In this document: positions 26,101-39,879 of the stretch, in pieces | Layout of the letters: the number at the start of each line of letters is the position of its first letter | Position numbering within the stretch: the first letter of the stretch is position 1 | DNA from: Phoronis australis | Taxonomy: Eukaryota > Phoronida > Phoronidae | Length of the DNA: 64,000 bases | Direction: 5' to 3' | Assembly: GCA_002633005.1 (NCBI GenBank) | Contig: NMRA01000038.1 | Span: 1,284,181-1,348,180 of the forward strand | Program-made: the position numbers and the translations under genes | Notes under the pieces: model-generated | Database searches by the model: none | What the model saw: only the letters and a program-made list of their open reading frames with translations | Told to the model about the DNA's origin: nothing

Positions 26101-29100
26101 GAAGCTGGTAACCACACCTGAAGTGACCAAGTGACACTGTTCAAACCAAGTCACTGTAGAGTGTGTTAGTCTATCAACAAAGGTACACGAGAAAGTACAA
26201 ATACACTTAATACCACTATATGTTGGATACTTCAATACATTTCACCAGCGGCATTTTGAGACAAAATATTAAACCAAGAAGAACATTATGACAACATAAG
26301 GCCACAAAAGATGCATTCATATAATGAATTTTATATGAACTCAGTTTCTCAGCAGAGAAAGTTATTTTTACAACTATGAGTGTGACACCTTACTAAGACC
26401 TGTATGGTTCACTGGTTTATCCTACCTCCTGTGGGGGGCAGTACACAGACGGAGCACCAAAGCCAAATATAGCGCCCAGACCAGCCACATCTGACCCGGA
26501 TGGTTGACCCTGGTCCAGCTGAAAAGCACTTATACGGGTCAGGAGCTGCACATATAGAGGAACATGCAAAATGACGCACTGCAACTCAGAGCAAAATGAT
26601 GCAATGAAACTAAATGCAAAATGCGGTAAACATTTGACATGGCCAACCATAGACATCTTAGTCTATATGGCGAACGGTGATCAAAAGCAGTTTGGAACAT
26701 AATTTTTTTTCTTATTCATGACATACCTAACAATTTCTGTAAACACTATGAAGACAAGATTCAATCTTCCTACTCAAACCAGAGAGGAAGCCGTTTTTAA
26801 TGCAAAACAAACAAGAAAACACAAACCAAATTGTCCAAGCCTTCTCCTAGTAAGTCAAAGCCTCCTGAAGGTGGCATTGCTGACATCTGTGGTGCCTGTT
26901 GCATCATGGGAGGCCCGCCAATGTCCATACTGAGTAGATCGCCGATCAATGAGTCCTGCCCTGGAATGACCGTGGGCTGTACGGTCGGTGCAGCTGCAGT
27001 CGGTTCTTGGACGGCTGCTCCAGCATCGCTCACCTGACTGTTGGCAGCAAAACAAATGTGTAAGTTTCAAAACACATTCAAGCAGTCACCGTTCACAATT
27101 GGTATACAATTTGGAAAAATTAAGGAGTTCTAAACCAGTGCTTCGGAATCAATCAATCGCAATATTGACCACTACTATTGTAATATACCTGTAATACCTG
27201 TAATACCTGTCACGGACAGGATCATTGGGGATATGCTGGTGCATTAATCCCCTCCCCAGACCATCCCCGTGACAGCAGAAGGCGCAGAACTCCAGGGCTG
27301 ACGTTGCCTGTAAGCATTTTATTCGACAGCACTCGGGCACGGCTCTTCTTGTGACTCTTCGCAGCATGGCCATAAATAATACCGGCTTCGAGCAGGCGGC
27401 TGCCATCATTGAACTCAGCCAGTTGGGATGCAGTCTAATCGAGGTTGCATTTGCGGGCCAGCAGCTTAACGTCAGCCGAATATAACTACTATTGTAGTGG
27501 TCAATATAGACTCAACCTTAGTCACTATCACATTTTAGAGTCTGAAAACTAACGTAGTGACCTCGGTGAAAATCAATAATCAATAAATACCTCAACCTTT
27601 CATTGGTCAATTCGCTGGACTAACAGACACACTGAAGATATTGTGAAATGCAGGGTGTTTAAGTCCCATTTAACAAAGAAGCAAGCTATCAGTAGGTCTG
27701 ATTCCTACTATTTTTCCACTGTAGCTAGAGCTAGGAATCATTACACAATCAATTTTCAAAAAACTGTCGATGACTTCATGCTGATATTGCTTGCACTAAC
27801 ATTCCAAACTGAAGTAAGATTTTAAGTTGAAACACAGTACACTCACCCGCCGGGCCCCCTGGCAGGCAGTGCTCGTCTGGACGCCGAGACACCCGCACGG
27901 CCTTCGACGAACGCTGATGGCGGCTTGTGGTAGACTGAAGCGAGACTGGAGATGTGACAGATGAGCTCATCCAACAGCGTGGGTTCTATCAAGTCTGTCT
28001 CCTCTGAGATTAGTGGTTTCTCAGCCAGGACCACGTCTTTGGCGGCTGCCGGGTCAGTAGAGAGCAGGCGCCAATAGATGTAGCCACGGTCACGCAGGTC
28101 GGGGTTGTCACTGTCCTGTGAACAAAAGAAGGGCGTCGTATGGTGATGAGTAATTCACCAATGCGTGACACTCAACCCAGTTTTAATTGCAAAATTTAGT
28201 TTATTTAACTAATTAAAATGACACAAGGAGTGTGGAAGGTAAGAACACAGACGGCAAACATTATTTGAATCACATAAGTCTGCGACTTTTATTATCACTG
28301 ACTCCATCAGAACATGTTTCAATACCTGTAATAATACAATAATCACCACCCTGAATTCAAAATTGATGTGGCTACATTTTATCATCATCAGGTCTAAACA
28401 CTTCTGAGGATGTTGGATGACAAATAACGTATCAACTTGGTAGTGATGCAGTCGTACACAAAGAATAATTAGACCGATGCTATTGATCAAGCCAGTACAG
28501 CATTCATATAGCCTTCATGTCCTACCTGAGTAGCAAGACTGAGCACCTGCTGCACCAGTTCCTGTGTGTCGTTGGGTCGTTTGAGAAACAGTTTAACTAT
28601 GGCAGTCAACATCTGAAGCTGGACTTGAGTGTTCTCATCCTGGAAGCCTTCGATGAAACTATGGAAGATGGAAAAATGGACTCCGTTCACATACTATCGT
28701 AACCGTAACGTCATATTGCCTGTTCACAATCAAATATTGCTTTGATGGATACTAATTAGTAACACAAGCTTTAAAGCAGCTATAAGTCACGCCCTCTGGT
28801 GTAAACAAAATTACGTAACAGGTGTTTTTGCTCTTCCAATGTAACATCATCACGTTCTTATCCTTTGTTTGAATTGAACGTTATAGGAATAGAAAGCAAG
28901 AAATTCCCTTAACGGCCATACTACTCTGGCAGATGAAACCAACCAACACATTATCATAAGCAAATGTTATGAGCTTAGCGCGGTGCAATAACGAAGTGTG
29001 CGTTATTATCTGACCAATTTCAAATCCGAGTAAGAAACAACACGACGCTGGATTTACAATCGTTGCTGGCCTAAATTAAAAGCCGTTTTTTGATGAATGT

Positions 29101-32100
29101 TGTACGCATATTACAGCTTCAAGTGACCACATGGCTGCTAGCGACAATGTCTTGCTTGACCGTACCTTTCTAAAAGTTCATCAGCGTTGTCGATGCGCTC
29201 AGCGTACTCGCCGATGATCCAGATCATGGAGGCGCGAGCTTCGGGCTCATCTAGGGAGTCCAGGTTCTCACACAGCGTTCCAATGATACTCTCGTACTTG
29301 TTGGGATATTTGCGGAAGATGTCCTGTTTTAACACGACAACAGAAGGTATTACCTCCTACCCAACGTATTGGCACGTTACAAGGTGGACAGGAAAAATGT
29401 AACGAGCGATGTTATGCGGAAAAAGACAACGCGTAAACTAAAATCCAAATATATTCCAGAAATTATTATGAAGTTAAACCCAATCGTTTTAAGTAACTAC
29501 AGTTCAGTCCAGTAGTAGCGTTAGTAACAACGTGAAAGTTTTTTGATGTCCTCTCGCTTGTAAGATACCACCAGCAATGAACTATTGAATGACACATTTG
29601 CCTATCATTGCATTACTTAATAAAATTTACACGCAGGGCCAGGAATGACCAATGACAAAAAGAGGAAAAATTTCCAGGTGATGTATCGTTGCACTAACAG
29701 GCTTGAGTGATTGAAATATTTCTTGAACTGTAAAATTTAACTGAAAAAACGTTTTTGCTTGTCAAAATAATGATAAAAAGAGACGAAAAAATAAACTGGA
29801 AATCAAATAAGAAGAAATCGAAACCAAAAAAAAAATTGAGAAAACCTTCTTAAAAGAAGAAAATTCCAAGACAAGCCCTGTATTTGACAAGGACATTATC
29901 CTGCTATTCAATTGATGCACAGGCCACACCCTTTCCACCCAATACCTTAATGACAACGATGGCCTCCTGAACCACGTAGTTGACCTTGGTCTGTATGAGG
30001 TCAAGTAGCGTGCTGACACACCTCTCGGCCGCCGCCTCCACCTTGATGGCACACCGGCCGATGGCACGTACCGACTTGCGAACAAAGTCCACGTCCACTT
30101 CTGTAGCATATCTAGAAATGGGAGTATGCGGGGTCAGCGCTAGTGTTCACAAATAATAGAAACCACATAAATTTGCTGCTAAATGACCTCCGAGATGAAG
30201 TGTCCGGAGCACATTACAGAAGACAGACATTAAAATGCTTGTTGGACTGTACGCAGGCCTAGTGATTTATTCAAAATAGCCATAAGGAACCGTGTGAACC
30301 CATAATGCAAATTCTAGCATACCAAAGACCTCATGCTATTTACCAACACAGCCAGGGACACTTACTCCTTCAACTCAGCCAAGACCTGTGCAATGTTGGC
30401 CTGATTCGTCAGCCGGATCATGATGTCGAGTTTTTCCAGCTTCACATAGATGGGGTCATTGTACTTGACAAAGAATACCTTCATCTCGTGCTTCAGAATG
30501 TCCGGCCTATGAACAAATGTCCAAAGATATTAGTTGGGTATCAAATACTGAAGCAGAGCAGGAAGTTTAACAAAACAGTCAATGCTCTCGAACAAAGTCA
30601 AGTCAAGTAAACAACAGCATCTTCTCTGCGTGATCCGAAACGCATTTACTAACGCTAGCTATTTGCAAGTCATGGTGATGGCACGCTCCATTTTTAATGA
30701 ACGGCAATATCCGGAGATTTACATCTCACTGAGCTAACAGGAAAATAGCCTAAATTCTTGTCATTCTGATCACCACAAACTGTGGCTGTACTGAGAAATT
30801 TAACAATCCACAAACAGGAGAGTTCAACAGCTGTACCTTTTCTGTACAATCAGGTTGATGTTCCTCAGTGCCACATACTGTAGCTCCGCCTCTGCGGACA
30901 ACAGCGTGACCAGAGGGGGCGCTAGCTTCTTGATGAGGCTGGCTACAAAGTCGCTGGTCTGGTCGAGGACCTCCATCAGCTTCATGACGACCTTGACCGC
31001 TGACAAAACCACAGCAGCATTGGCGTGCGCAAGGCGAGGCGTCACCCGCTCAATTATGCTGGTACAGAAAAAAATATTTTTTATCTTTCAATCTAAGTGA
31101 CAAAACACTCAGTTGCGGATGGAACACATGAATGCAATTTAGATAATGCTAAGTACATTAATAAAGATTGCACTTTGTCACTATAATACCTACTATTCCT
31201 ACAGTGAATTTGTAACAAAGACTGTGCTCAGCTGTCCGTTGATGTTCAAAGCCAGGTCTATATCACAGTCACCACATGATGCTTCTACAGCTTTAACTTT
31301 TTCACCACCAGATGTCACTTGACAAAGCACTTTATCACAAATATATCATACTGCCACTACACCAATACAAGGGATAAGATGGGAGTCTTAGTTTTCAATC
31401 ACAACCCATAAAACAGAATGGGAGATTTTTAGAAAGCAAAGGGGCTGATCACGTGGGGCTGGTGGCTCTCTCACCAGCACTTAACTGTATCGGGAGGTAC
31501 ATCTTTTGCAGTGGTGGCACGTTTGACTTTGCGAGAAGACCCTTTAAGTGTTCGTGATTAGGTGATGCATTTAAAACAAAAGTAAAATGGCCTCCTCATT
31601 CTCCAGGCGTCACTAAAATTCAGTCCCGTGTAATCCGTCTCTCATTGTCCCTTACCTCTGTGCTTCTCGGTCCTCTTTGGGATTGTAGTTGGCAATAGCA
31701 TCCAGAATGAACACCTGGCCCCACCTGTAGTTGAATGTAGGTAACAAGAATAATTTCTACTTGACATGTGCATGTTTCAGAACTGAACCAAAGTGAGCAG
31801 AAGCAAGAAACTTACAGTAAGCCTATCTGTGACTAACAATTCCTTCTGATACAACAGGTTAAATAGTTTTCCAAATAAACTAGAAAGACTTCAACAGAAC
31901 TCTACTAAACCTGGATAAACGTCTTGCTAGAATTACTTAGCTGGCTACTGAGTCGAAATTTTATAGCAATAAAATAGTGTTTTGTGAAACTTTTATAGGA
32001 GCTTAATAGTTTATGCAATGGACTTGTGTAGTAAGTTGTCAGATGTTCTAGTAATAGTTTAAACAATGGACTTATGCAGTAAGTTGTCGAGATTTCAACA

Positions 32101-35100
32101 TGGATAAAGCAACAGTCACAACATTTTGTAGAGATTTAGCGGGAGCTGAAATGGATTAAATGAATATTTAGACGCAGTTTAGTGCCGCGAAATCTTATTG
32201 AGTTCTGACGTCCAGTTTTATTTTTATATAGATCTACGGCATCTGTTCACAACGGTAAAGCCACATTCATTATTTTGTTTGCAGTGTTCCTTAGTAAAGT
32301 TTACTTGTGATAAAACAATAAACTATGACAACTGCTGTAATAAGGTATTGTATTTATGTATTAACTTAAACTTGTTTGAAATTGATACACAAAAGTTACA
32401 AAATAAAAAACATTACTGAAAAACCTTAAAACTAAGTAATGTCACTGATTCAGTTCAAGATCCTGTCATACATTAGACAACTGTCCGTACAAGCCTAAGC
32501 CTAGCAGTGCTAAAGACACTTACTCTGTGCACTCATTAAGAGCAGTCAATAGCTTATTGATGGCCTGAGAGTTCATCTCCAACACCTGGCTAGCGTTAGG
32601 CGACACCTCTAGGATCTCAGAGATGGCCGCAACAGTGTTGGCCACCACCTAGACGAAAGAAAAGAAAACAACTGTATAGAGGAGCTAAATTTGTTTAAAC
32701 TTTTCTAAAATTTGCTTAACAAAACTACACGTCACAGTACTGTACATAAAGAAGTGAGACATTAATGACGCTGATATATTCCTCTAATAAATCTTCTTAA
32801 AAAAGCACAGGAAAAAGGGTATTTACATACCTTCACTCAAGGACAGATGAAACAATTTGCAGAAATGACTTCTGACAAACATCCCAACTTGTGTAAAATC
32901 AATCATACACCCATTCAAAACACCAAGTCACTATACAAAATATACACGGTCACCTACCAAAACACCAAGTCACTATACAAAATTTACACGGTCACCTACC
33001 AAAACACCAAGTCACTATACAAAATATACACGGTCACCTACCAAAACACCAAGTCACTATACAAAATATACACGGTCACCTACCATAGGATTGGAGTCTG
33101 ACAACAGATCCTTAAGCAGATCAAGGAAACCCTGGTCCTCCACCAACTGGGCATTGATGTCATGCAGCTTGGCCACAGAGACAGCAGCTGTCTTACGCAC
33201 GTAGGGGTCCTCATCCTTCAGACACTTACGAAGTGGTTCACACAGGTACTCAGTGATCTTGTCCACACGGATACAGCCCATAGTACGCACAGCTAGCGCG
33301 CGAATCATGGGGTTGGCGTCCTCACAGTCCTAAAGGCAACGGGCCACATGAATAAGAGGGAGGTTATATGGCTGTTATAGGAAATGGGGTGGGGGACTAG
33401 GATCAGAATGGCCGAGTAGTCACGACTGGATCCTTTTTGCTCTTGCAGTACGAGGGAAATGACTCAATGAGGGCGATACAGGAAAAGAGAGGTTACATTC
33501 TACCATGATTAATTTTGGACCCTTAATCTGACAGGCAAGCATAAACCAAACACAGTGTGTTACAGAAAGATGATTCCACCAACTTCACATGGAAATGATG
33601 CGTATTTTAATAATTGTGACTGGGGCTAAGTAGCTCGAGTTTACAACATCAGTCAAGATGATACAAACATAGAGCAACAGCCAGCATGAGTGTGCGGGTT
33701 AGCTGAACCAAAGGTAAGTTGGCTAAGAGAAGCCCAACATTGAGACAGGGCAGCATGCAAGGCCTTTTTTGTGCACAACACAGCCTGCGGACACTTTATT
33801 TCAGATTATTGCCACTGTGAAAGTCTTCGCGATGACGATGCAACATCGTTCAGTTGAAATGTAAGTCCAGTATTAGTTACAATCTTCTTTGCTGATATCT
33901 ATCAAGTGGGTGTCTAATATTCACCAACACAATCCATAGCAGTGTAGTTACCTTGACAAAAGTGTTGACGGCCATAATGGCCATGTCAGGCTGGCTCTTG
34001 GCATAGTTCATGAGGTAGAGGTAGACAAGCTTCTTCAGTTCAAGGTTGTCCGTCTGCATGCAGTTGACCACGTCAGGAAACAGAGCACTGCAATAGATAC
34101 GTGTGGTTTACTTCAAAGACTTTACACAATCTCACGATCACCAGCACTGTTTAAATAGAAGTGAGCACAGTGTCTTTTACTGCACAATACTATGTAATGT
34201 TATTAATTTAAGAACCCCCCTACATGTTGAGAGACAACAGGCTTGGGTAAGACACAAGGGAAAATTACAGAAACATTACGCCAAGTTATAGCCAACATTT
34301 ACACGTGTCACACGACCACAATTGACCTATCGCAAGCTCCGCCCCCTTGCGAAATGTCAACAAACAAACAATAAGATTTACCCGGCAATGTGTTGTTTGT
34401 CACTCAAAATCCTGGTGATAGGTCAATTAAACACATGGACTTCAATGCAATCACAACGCAAGGTGGGCTCTCATACAAAAGGTCGTAGGTTCAATTCCTA
34501 ACTACTAGTTAAGAGCTTGGGTACTTCTGCAACACTTCAATTGCATTTCTGCAGCTGACTCAGCAGTACGTAATGAAAACCATAGCTAGGAAGTAACCTG
34601 TTTTGAACCCTTACACCGTCGATAGGCAGTTACAACATTTTTCATCTGCACGTGCTACAGAGACAGGAGTTTGCAACCGGTCCAACCATGTCTGATGACT
34701 GACAAAGGATTTACTCCACTACAAACCTGACATCTTTGCCAACTGTCATAGACGCTATCACTTTCTTTACAGCCTCCTTTTTCTTCTCCTTCTTGTCACT
34801 ATTGAGTTCAGTCTTGAGATCAAATATCTCACCTAAAACACAAGGAAGTGTCGTCAACTTTACAAACTAAGCTGTCATGTGTCGAACCAGGGCCACATTC
34901 ACTAAAAATTAATTCATTTTTTGAGTCACACCAGGTCTCTAAAGCTTACACGGGACACTGCGCTGGCTTGTCAACCAAAAAAATACGTGATGATGGCACC
35001 TTCTTTTAATTGCATGCACTTTGAATCGCATGCAGTGGACTAATTAACAATATATCGTGCAACTTCAATCAAATGCAGTAAACTCATTAACACTAATCAA

Positions 35101-35841
35101 CTGTTGATGACCTCTCATGACCTACGAGCTTCAGGTCGGAACCTACAACCACATGATGGGCATGCAGATTCTATTAAATTTCACTCGTTTGAGGAGATCT
35201 GAAGATCTAGGACACACCACACTAATTTGTCAGTTTTGATGTCATCACTTATCACAAATGTAAAAGAAAAGGTACTGGTCTAATTTGAACACCTTGAGAT
35301 ATTAGTACGACTGAAAGGCCACCTAAATTGCCACCTTTGCACTGATCGCTCTCCCAAGCTGTCAGGTACGAAATAGCAGCACACCTTCAGATACAACAGG
35401 CAGGTCAACAGCCTCGCTGAGGAGTTTCACGTGTTAGCATCTGTCGTCTAAATACTTTATAGTTTACATCATATTTAAGTCATGCCAGGAAAGTACTACT
35501 GTTGTACCATGGGCTGCAATGCTGATTCAAGGAAGTGGCATTAGCTGGATAAATATCCAAAGATGAGGGATGTCACATTTCATCCCTTCCCAACAGTTCT
35601 GAAGAACAAAAGACGGCGAAGCCCGTCGTGTGCTCACCATTGTACAATCAACATAATCTTACCTCACGACCAAGAAGAGTGGAAGTATGGAATACCAGAA
35701 TTGGCCTGGTTTGGTGAATTTATATACATGTTATGCTATTGACAAAATATCAACTAGTAATCATAAAACTCATCACACATTCACCTACACCAACCTTCTC
35801 TTACCTTTCTTGGTGGTGGTAAAGTACTTTGAATCTGTCAT
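23178..35841 (-). CDS. AP2B1: AP-1/AP-2 complex subunit beta (beta-adaptin)
   Basis: Nineteen coding exons, in transcript order: 35805-35841, 34727-34832, 33952-34087, 33084-33329, 32524-32648, 31656-31724, 30837-31058, 30366-30506, 29946-30111, 29166-29323, 28526-28658, 27847-28115, 26827-27037, 26426-26518, 25972-26117, 25276-25405, 24602-24776, 23561-23715, 23178-23252. Lengths sum to 2793 bp (930 residues plus stop) with every phase matching. The trunk (1 to ~585) starts [19 protein letters not shown] and carries HEAT-type helices such as [13 protein letters not shown]. The hinge (~585-704) contains LLSMD, matching a clathrin box. The appendage (705-930) keeps the Trp of EQWKEIP and the Tyr of DMLYQS, equivalent to human AP2B1 Trp841 and Tyr888. 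It serves the AP-1 and/or AP-2 clathrin adaptor. Invertebrates commonly have one gene for both, so the AP1B1/AP2B1 label is a convention. A CAG acceptor at 35866-35868 suggests an upstream 5' UTR exon; a six-codon uORF starts at 35865. Confidence 0.97.
27161..27508. mobile_element. GC-rich MITE-like element with terminal inverted repeats
   Basis: ATATTGACCACTACTATTGTA near 27162 is matched in inverse by TACTATTGTAGTGGTCAATAT ending at 27507, with one or two mismatches. The 300-bp interior is markedly more GC-rich than the surrounding intron and begins with three ATACCTGTA-type repeats. No transposase is recognised. It lies in the intron before the beta-adaptin hinge exon. Confidence 0.6.
32916..33083. 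repeat. 42-bp tandem repeat, four copies, abutting a splice donor
   Basis: Four units of exactly 42 bp, differing at one base (TTTACAC for TATACAC in one unit), end at 33083, the first intron base next to beta-adaptin exon 33084-33329. On the minus strand each unit starts GTAGGTGACC, the same as the real 5' splice site, and the three downstream copies are preceded by TTTTG. Confidence 0.9.
34320..34428. mobile_element. small MITE-like element with 12-bp terminal inverted repeats
   Basis: AATTGACCTATC at 34320-34331 is perfectly inverted as GATAGGTCAATT at 34417-34428. The 109-bp unit is non-coding and lies in a beta-adaptin intron. Confidence 0.5.
34440..34520 (+). repeat. possible tRNA-derived SINE remnant
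   Basis: GGTTCAATTCC at about 34488 matches the pol III B-box consensus. The A box upstream is weak, so this is at most a decayed SINE or tRNA relic, not a tRNA gene. Confidence 0.3.
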
Positions 35842-35869
35842 CTTTCTTCACACACTCCAGAGCATCTGC

Positions 35870-37317
35870 AAAATATATTTAGGCAAACATGACAGAATTG
35901 AGAAATTTTAGTCAAAAGCTCTAGGTAGTGCAAGTAATTGTCACTATGTTTTGTGAAACTTTCAACAAAGGCTAAGTGATCTAGCCTTGGTGCACAGTCA
36001 TATAAATGTACAGCTTTACACCGATGTGAGCAAACAATGGCCAAAAAAATCTGACACAAAATTAATGTCCAGTTTAAAATTTACACTGACTCTTCCTTGA
36101 GTAAACTAAATTAGTTGCTGGTGCTGAAAAAAAAGCTTCGCACACTATTCTCAAGTAAAAAAACTTGTAAGTGATAAGTGGCGTTGCCACCAGGCCAATT
36201 TCTTTTTTCCACTAACTCTTTAAAAGAATACCAAACCCAGTTTTGGCCTATTCACAGATACTAAGAACAACTCTCCTGTCAAGTTCTCTGAAACGAAATA
36301 ATGCTCTGTAACCATGGAAAACTCTGAAAACTCCTGCTTTTAGTGAATTACACGGCAACTCTGGGAAACGACCACCCACCAAGGACCATACTGTCCAACT
36401 TCTGAGATAGGAAGTATAAGTTTTTAGTTGATTCCTGCCTTTATCTTTCAAGATTGACGCCACTGATGCATTAGCATGTGAAAGAACGACGATTGGTTGA
36501 AATCATCAAAACAGGGTTTAGTATCCTTTTAATCAACTGTTCTTCATCCACAAGTTCCACGTGGTTACATACATATAACAGTGAATTATCAAAATTGGTT
36601 TCAATATACAGAAAAAATTGGCTATTTTTAACCACTTATGTGCCACCAGACATTATTTTGATACTGATGACGTCACTATTCTAGACTGTGAGGAAGATAG
36701 GTCCAAAAGGGGTGTCATAGAAGCTCTGCACAAGCGCCCCTCTCTGAATAAACAAGGTGGATGGAAGTTCAAACTGTTGTTAACACGGGATAGTGTCCTG
36801 ATCTTGATGCTGTCGTCTGATTAAAATGCCACCTATTGGCCAGAATGATAGTAACACCACTAGCCAAGCTGAAGTCCGTGAGAGACGGATGCAATGCAGC
36901 TAACTCAAGTAAGCAAATTCCAGAATTTAGTAATTTTTTTCTGTATATTTCTACCTCAACTGGATGTCTCAAAAAACTTTCATGCTTTTAATTGGTTTCA
37001 CTTCATTATAGCTTTTAGATTATAATACCAATGAATTTCTGAGAAAATATTTTTTATGCAAACTGGTCATCAATATTGAAAAAAATTAGCGAATGACAGA
37101 TACGCGTCTCATGAGCATACAGTCTTCAAGTTGATGACACACTTTTCTTTGTTAGAAAAGGCAAAACATTATGCAAGAAAATATGTTATTAGTTGTTTTC
37201 CACTTTTAAACGTCCATAACGAGCAAGGCGAGTGTTGACTGACTCTCTGATTTTGCATGCACGTCCCTGTCGTTAACTCTTGATTAGACAGTGACCATAG
37301 TTTCTACTGGCTCCGCA
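35870..37317. other. intergenic region between divergent beta-adaptin and PEX12
   Basis: This holds the presumed beta-adaptin promoter and 5' UTR exon, which I could not locate exactly. No other gene is seen. The total distance to the PEX12 start codon is 4.46 kb, much of it fold-back elements. Confidence 0.5.
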
Positions 37318-37320
37318 GTA

Positions 37321-37795
37321 GTGACTGTGAAGCTCCTATAGGCGCCTCATATGCCAGATGATTTTCGGTGAATTATGCCTCACACTGACTAAAACATCAA
37401 TGCTACGTTGTTATAAATACCTTTTGCGCATAGAGGGACTCCTTAGAAGATTGTCGATATATTTTAATTCCTTGCAACACAAAGAAATATTCCTGTTATC
37501 AAACTTTTTTCTTCGAGCAGTCCCTCGTTCAGTTCCCAAAATTGGTAACTCACCATTTTTATGACGTCATACCACCTGGCATGCACAGTGTTAAAAATGA
37601 TGAGTTACCGATTTTAGATAACAGGAGTATTTGTTCAAGTTGGAAGGAATTATATACACCAATGGCCTTGTAAGGTGTCCTTTTGTGAGCAAAAGGTATT
37701 TATAACAACATTACTTTGATGTTTTAGTCAGTGCAAGACATAGTTTGGATAAAAGCTTCCGGCGCATGAAGCACCTATAGGAGCTCCACTGTCAT
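37321..37795. repeat. fold-back element, second family, intact copy
   Basis: A near-palindromic unit of about 475 bp. Left end GTGAAGCTCCTATAGG pairs with CCTATAGGAGCTCCACTG at the right; ATACCTTTTGCGCATAGAGG pairs with a complementary stretch around 37685. At the centre AACTCACCATTTTTATGACG is followed by its partial inverse around AAAATGATGAGTTACCGATTTT. It has no coding capacity. Confidence 0.75.
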
Positions 37796-38780
37796 ACGTA
37801 GCTGTAGGATGGTGGTCACTGTCCACATGTTGATATAACTTTCATGAGATGACAAGCAAAACTGCCTGGGCAGTGTGAAGTTAAAAACACACCAGACCCA
37901 GGTGTGAATTGACGTTAGACATTAGTCTTAATACAAAAGGCTGGGAGGGTAGTAGTGAACAAGCAATTCAATATGTAAGAAAAAATAATAGGAAAACAAA
38001 TATAGCGGACGGTTTCTGGATCAGAGCTCCAACTTCCGCCTTCCGATAACTTGCTTGAATGTAAACTAATGTCGGAAAGGATTGGAAGGGGGCGTTAACC
38101 AAACACGGCACCAAAAATTAGTAAGACTGCACAGAAATGATTCGAACACCAGTTGTCAAAAATGTCGTGTTACACACCTTGATTTCAAATGTGAACCAGT
38201 ACAGCTTCATAAATACCAACCGTACAAATTCCAGTCTCCAAATCTTTCAGAAATCAATTTCCGCCATATTGAATTGGGATTAAAATACAGCGGAGTACGG
38301 TTGGCTTCATAGCTAATATCTTTACAACACTACAAAGCAGTATGAACTTTTTATATTAAAATGAGCCTCCCTCCTACATTTGAACTCCACAGAGCACAAA
38401 CATGCCTTACGCTTACCAAAATCTGACGATGTTGACGGATTTTGTAACAGACTTTACCGCCAGCCTAACACAGCCGGAACCTTGACCTATTTAAAGTTGA
38501 CCTATTTAGATATAAACATGGCCGTGTGTGAACTGTGACAAGAGAGGTAACTTTATGAACAGTGACAAGAGAGGTAACTTTATGTTGTCTTTTGTTCTGT
38601 TGTGAAACTTTTAATTCTTCTTCTAACAATTACACAAAGTCTGACGACATTAGTCTGATGTCGTTTTGTGACACAGTTGCTAAGTTATCGCCTCCAGTTC
38701 AGGCCCTCTGCGTGCCCGGTTGCATGGAACGCAGCAAGCCGCAAGGTAGGCAATGACCATCGCCTCTGTTGGCCCGAAGC

Positions 38781-39870
38781 AGAGGCGATGTAGAGGCTAT
38801 AGGCGCTCTGTACGCCAGAAGCTTTTCGGCGAATTTTGCCTCGCACCGACTAAACCATCAAAGTCACGTTGTTATAAATACCTTTTGCGCATAGAGGAAC
38901 ACCTTAGGAGGTTGTCGATGTGTTTAAGTCCTTCCAACTCCAACAAATACTCCTGTTATGAAACTTTTTCTTCGATCAGTCCCTATTTCAGTTCCCAAAA
39001 TCGTGAAATCAAAATTTTTGTACTGCGCACGCTCCAAATTTTTACCGCGCTCGCTAGGTGATGTGACTTCGTAACCTCAATAATTTTTAAATAGGCCAAA
39101 GGTGAGCCATTGCGGTCTTGTCAGTCAAATGTTCGTTTCCAAAATGCCACCACTTATACTGGGGAACCCAATGGTCGTCCGCCTAAGCATAAAACCGACT
39201 TGCTGTTGTACTCACCGAATTATTCCACTTCAAAGTTATGATCTGAATAGGATTCGATTTAACTCTCACAGATATACCGCATTCATCGATTCGAGTTATT
39301 TCAAATGTGCACTGCCTTCGGCAGCCATTTTATTGTGACACCTAAGTTCGTCATATGGTGCCCCCTTTTGTAAAAACTGAGAAACATGCAGAAAAAGGCC
39401 AACGAAGTAATGAAAATTGCAACAGCCTGTTTTTATTGACATAAACTCGATTTGAAGCTTTGATGTTGAGCTCTGCACTGTGGTTTCCAATAAAAGCCAA
39501 TTGGACAACATTTCAATGCAGTTTAATGGTGAATGCGTGAGGCAAAANTTCCCAAAATCGGTAACTCACCATTTTTAACTCTGCGCGCGACAGGTGGCAT
39601 GATGTCATATCCCCTGGCGCATGACGTGTGCAGTGTAAAAATGGCGAGTGACCGATTTTGGGAACTGAACGAGGGACTGCTCGAAGAAAAAGTTTGATAA
39701 TGGGAGTATTTCTCCGAGTTGGAAGGAATTAAAGACATCGACAGCCTCCTAAGGTGTCTCTATGTGCAAAAGGTATTTAAAACAATGTGACTTTGATGTT
39801 TTAGTCAGTATGAGGCATAATTCGCCGACAAGCTTCCGCCTTATGAAGCTTCAATAGGAGCTCCACCATC
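38781..39870. repeat. fold-back element, second family, split copy
   Basis: The left arm (38781-39010) and right arm (39549-39870) are homologous to the two arms of 37321-37795. They are separated by about 540 bp of other sequence and by the N at 39548. The left flank of the N, GCGTGAGGCAAAA, itself looks like arm sequence, so the internal arrangement is uncertain. A CATCGCCTCTG/CAGAGGCGATG hairpin sits at 38758-38790. Confidence 0.6.
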
Positions 39871-39879
39871 TCTACTGGC

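Noticed and set aside
32916-33083. Regular 42-bp repeats that could look like a CRISPR array
   Set aside because: There are no spacers: the units are head-to-tail and lie in a eukaryotic intron.
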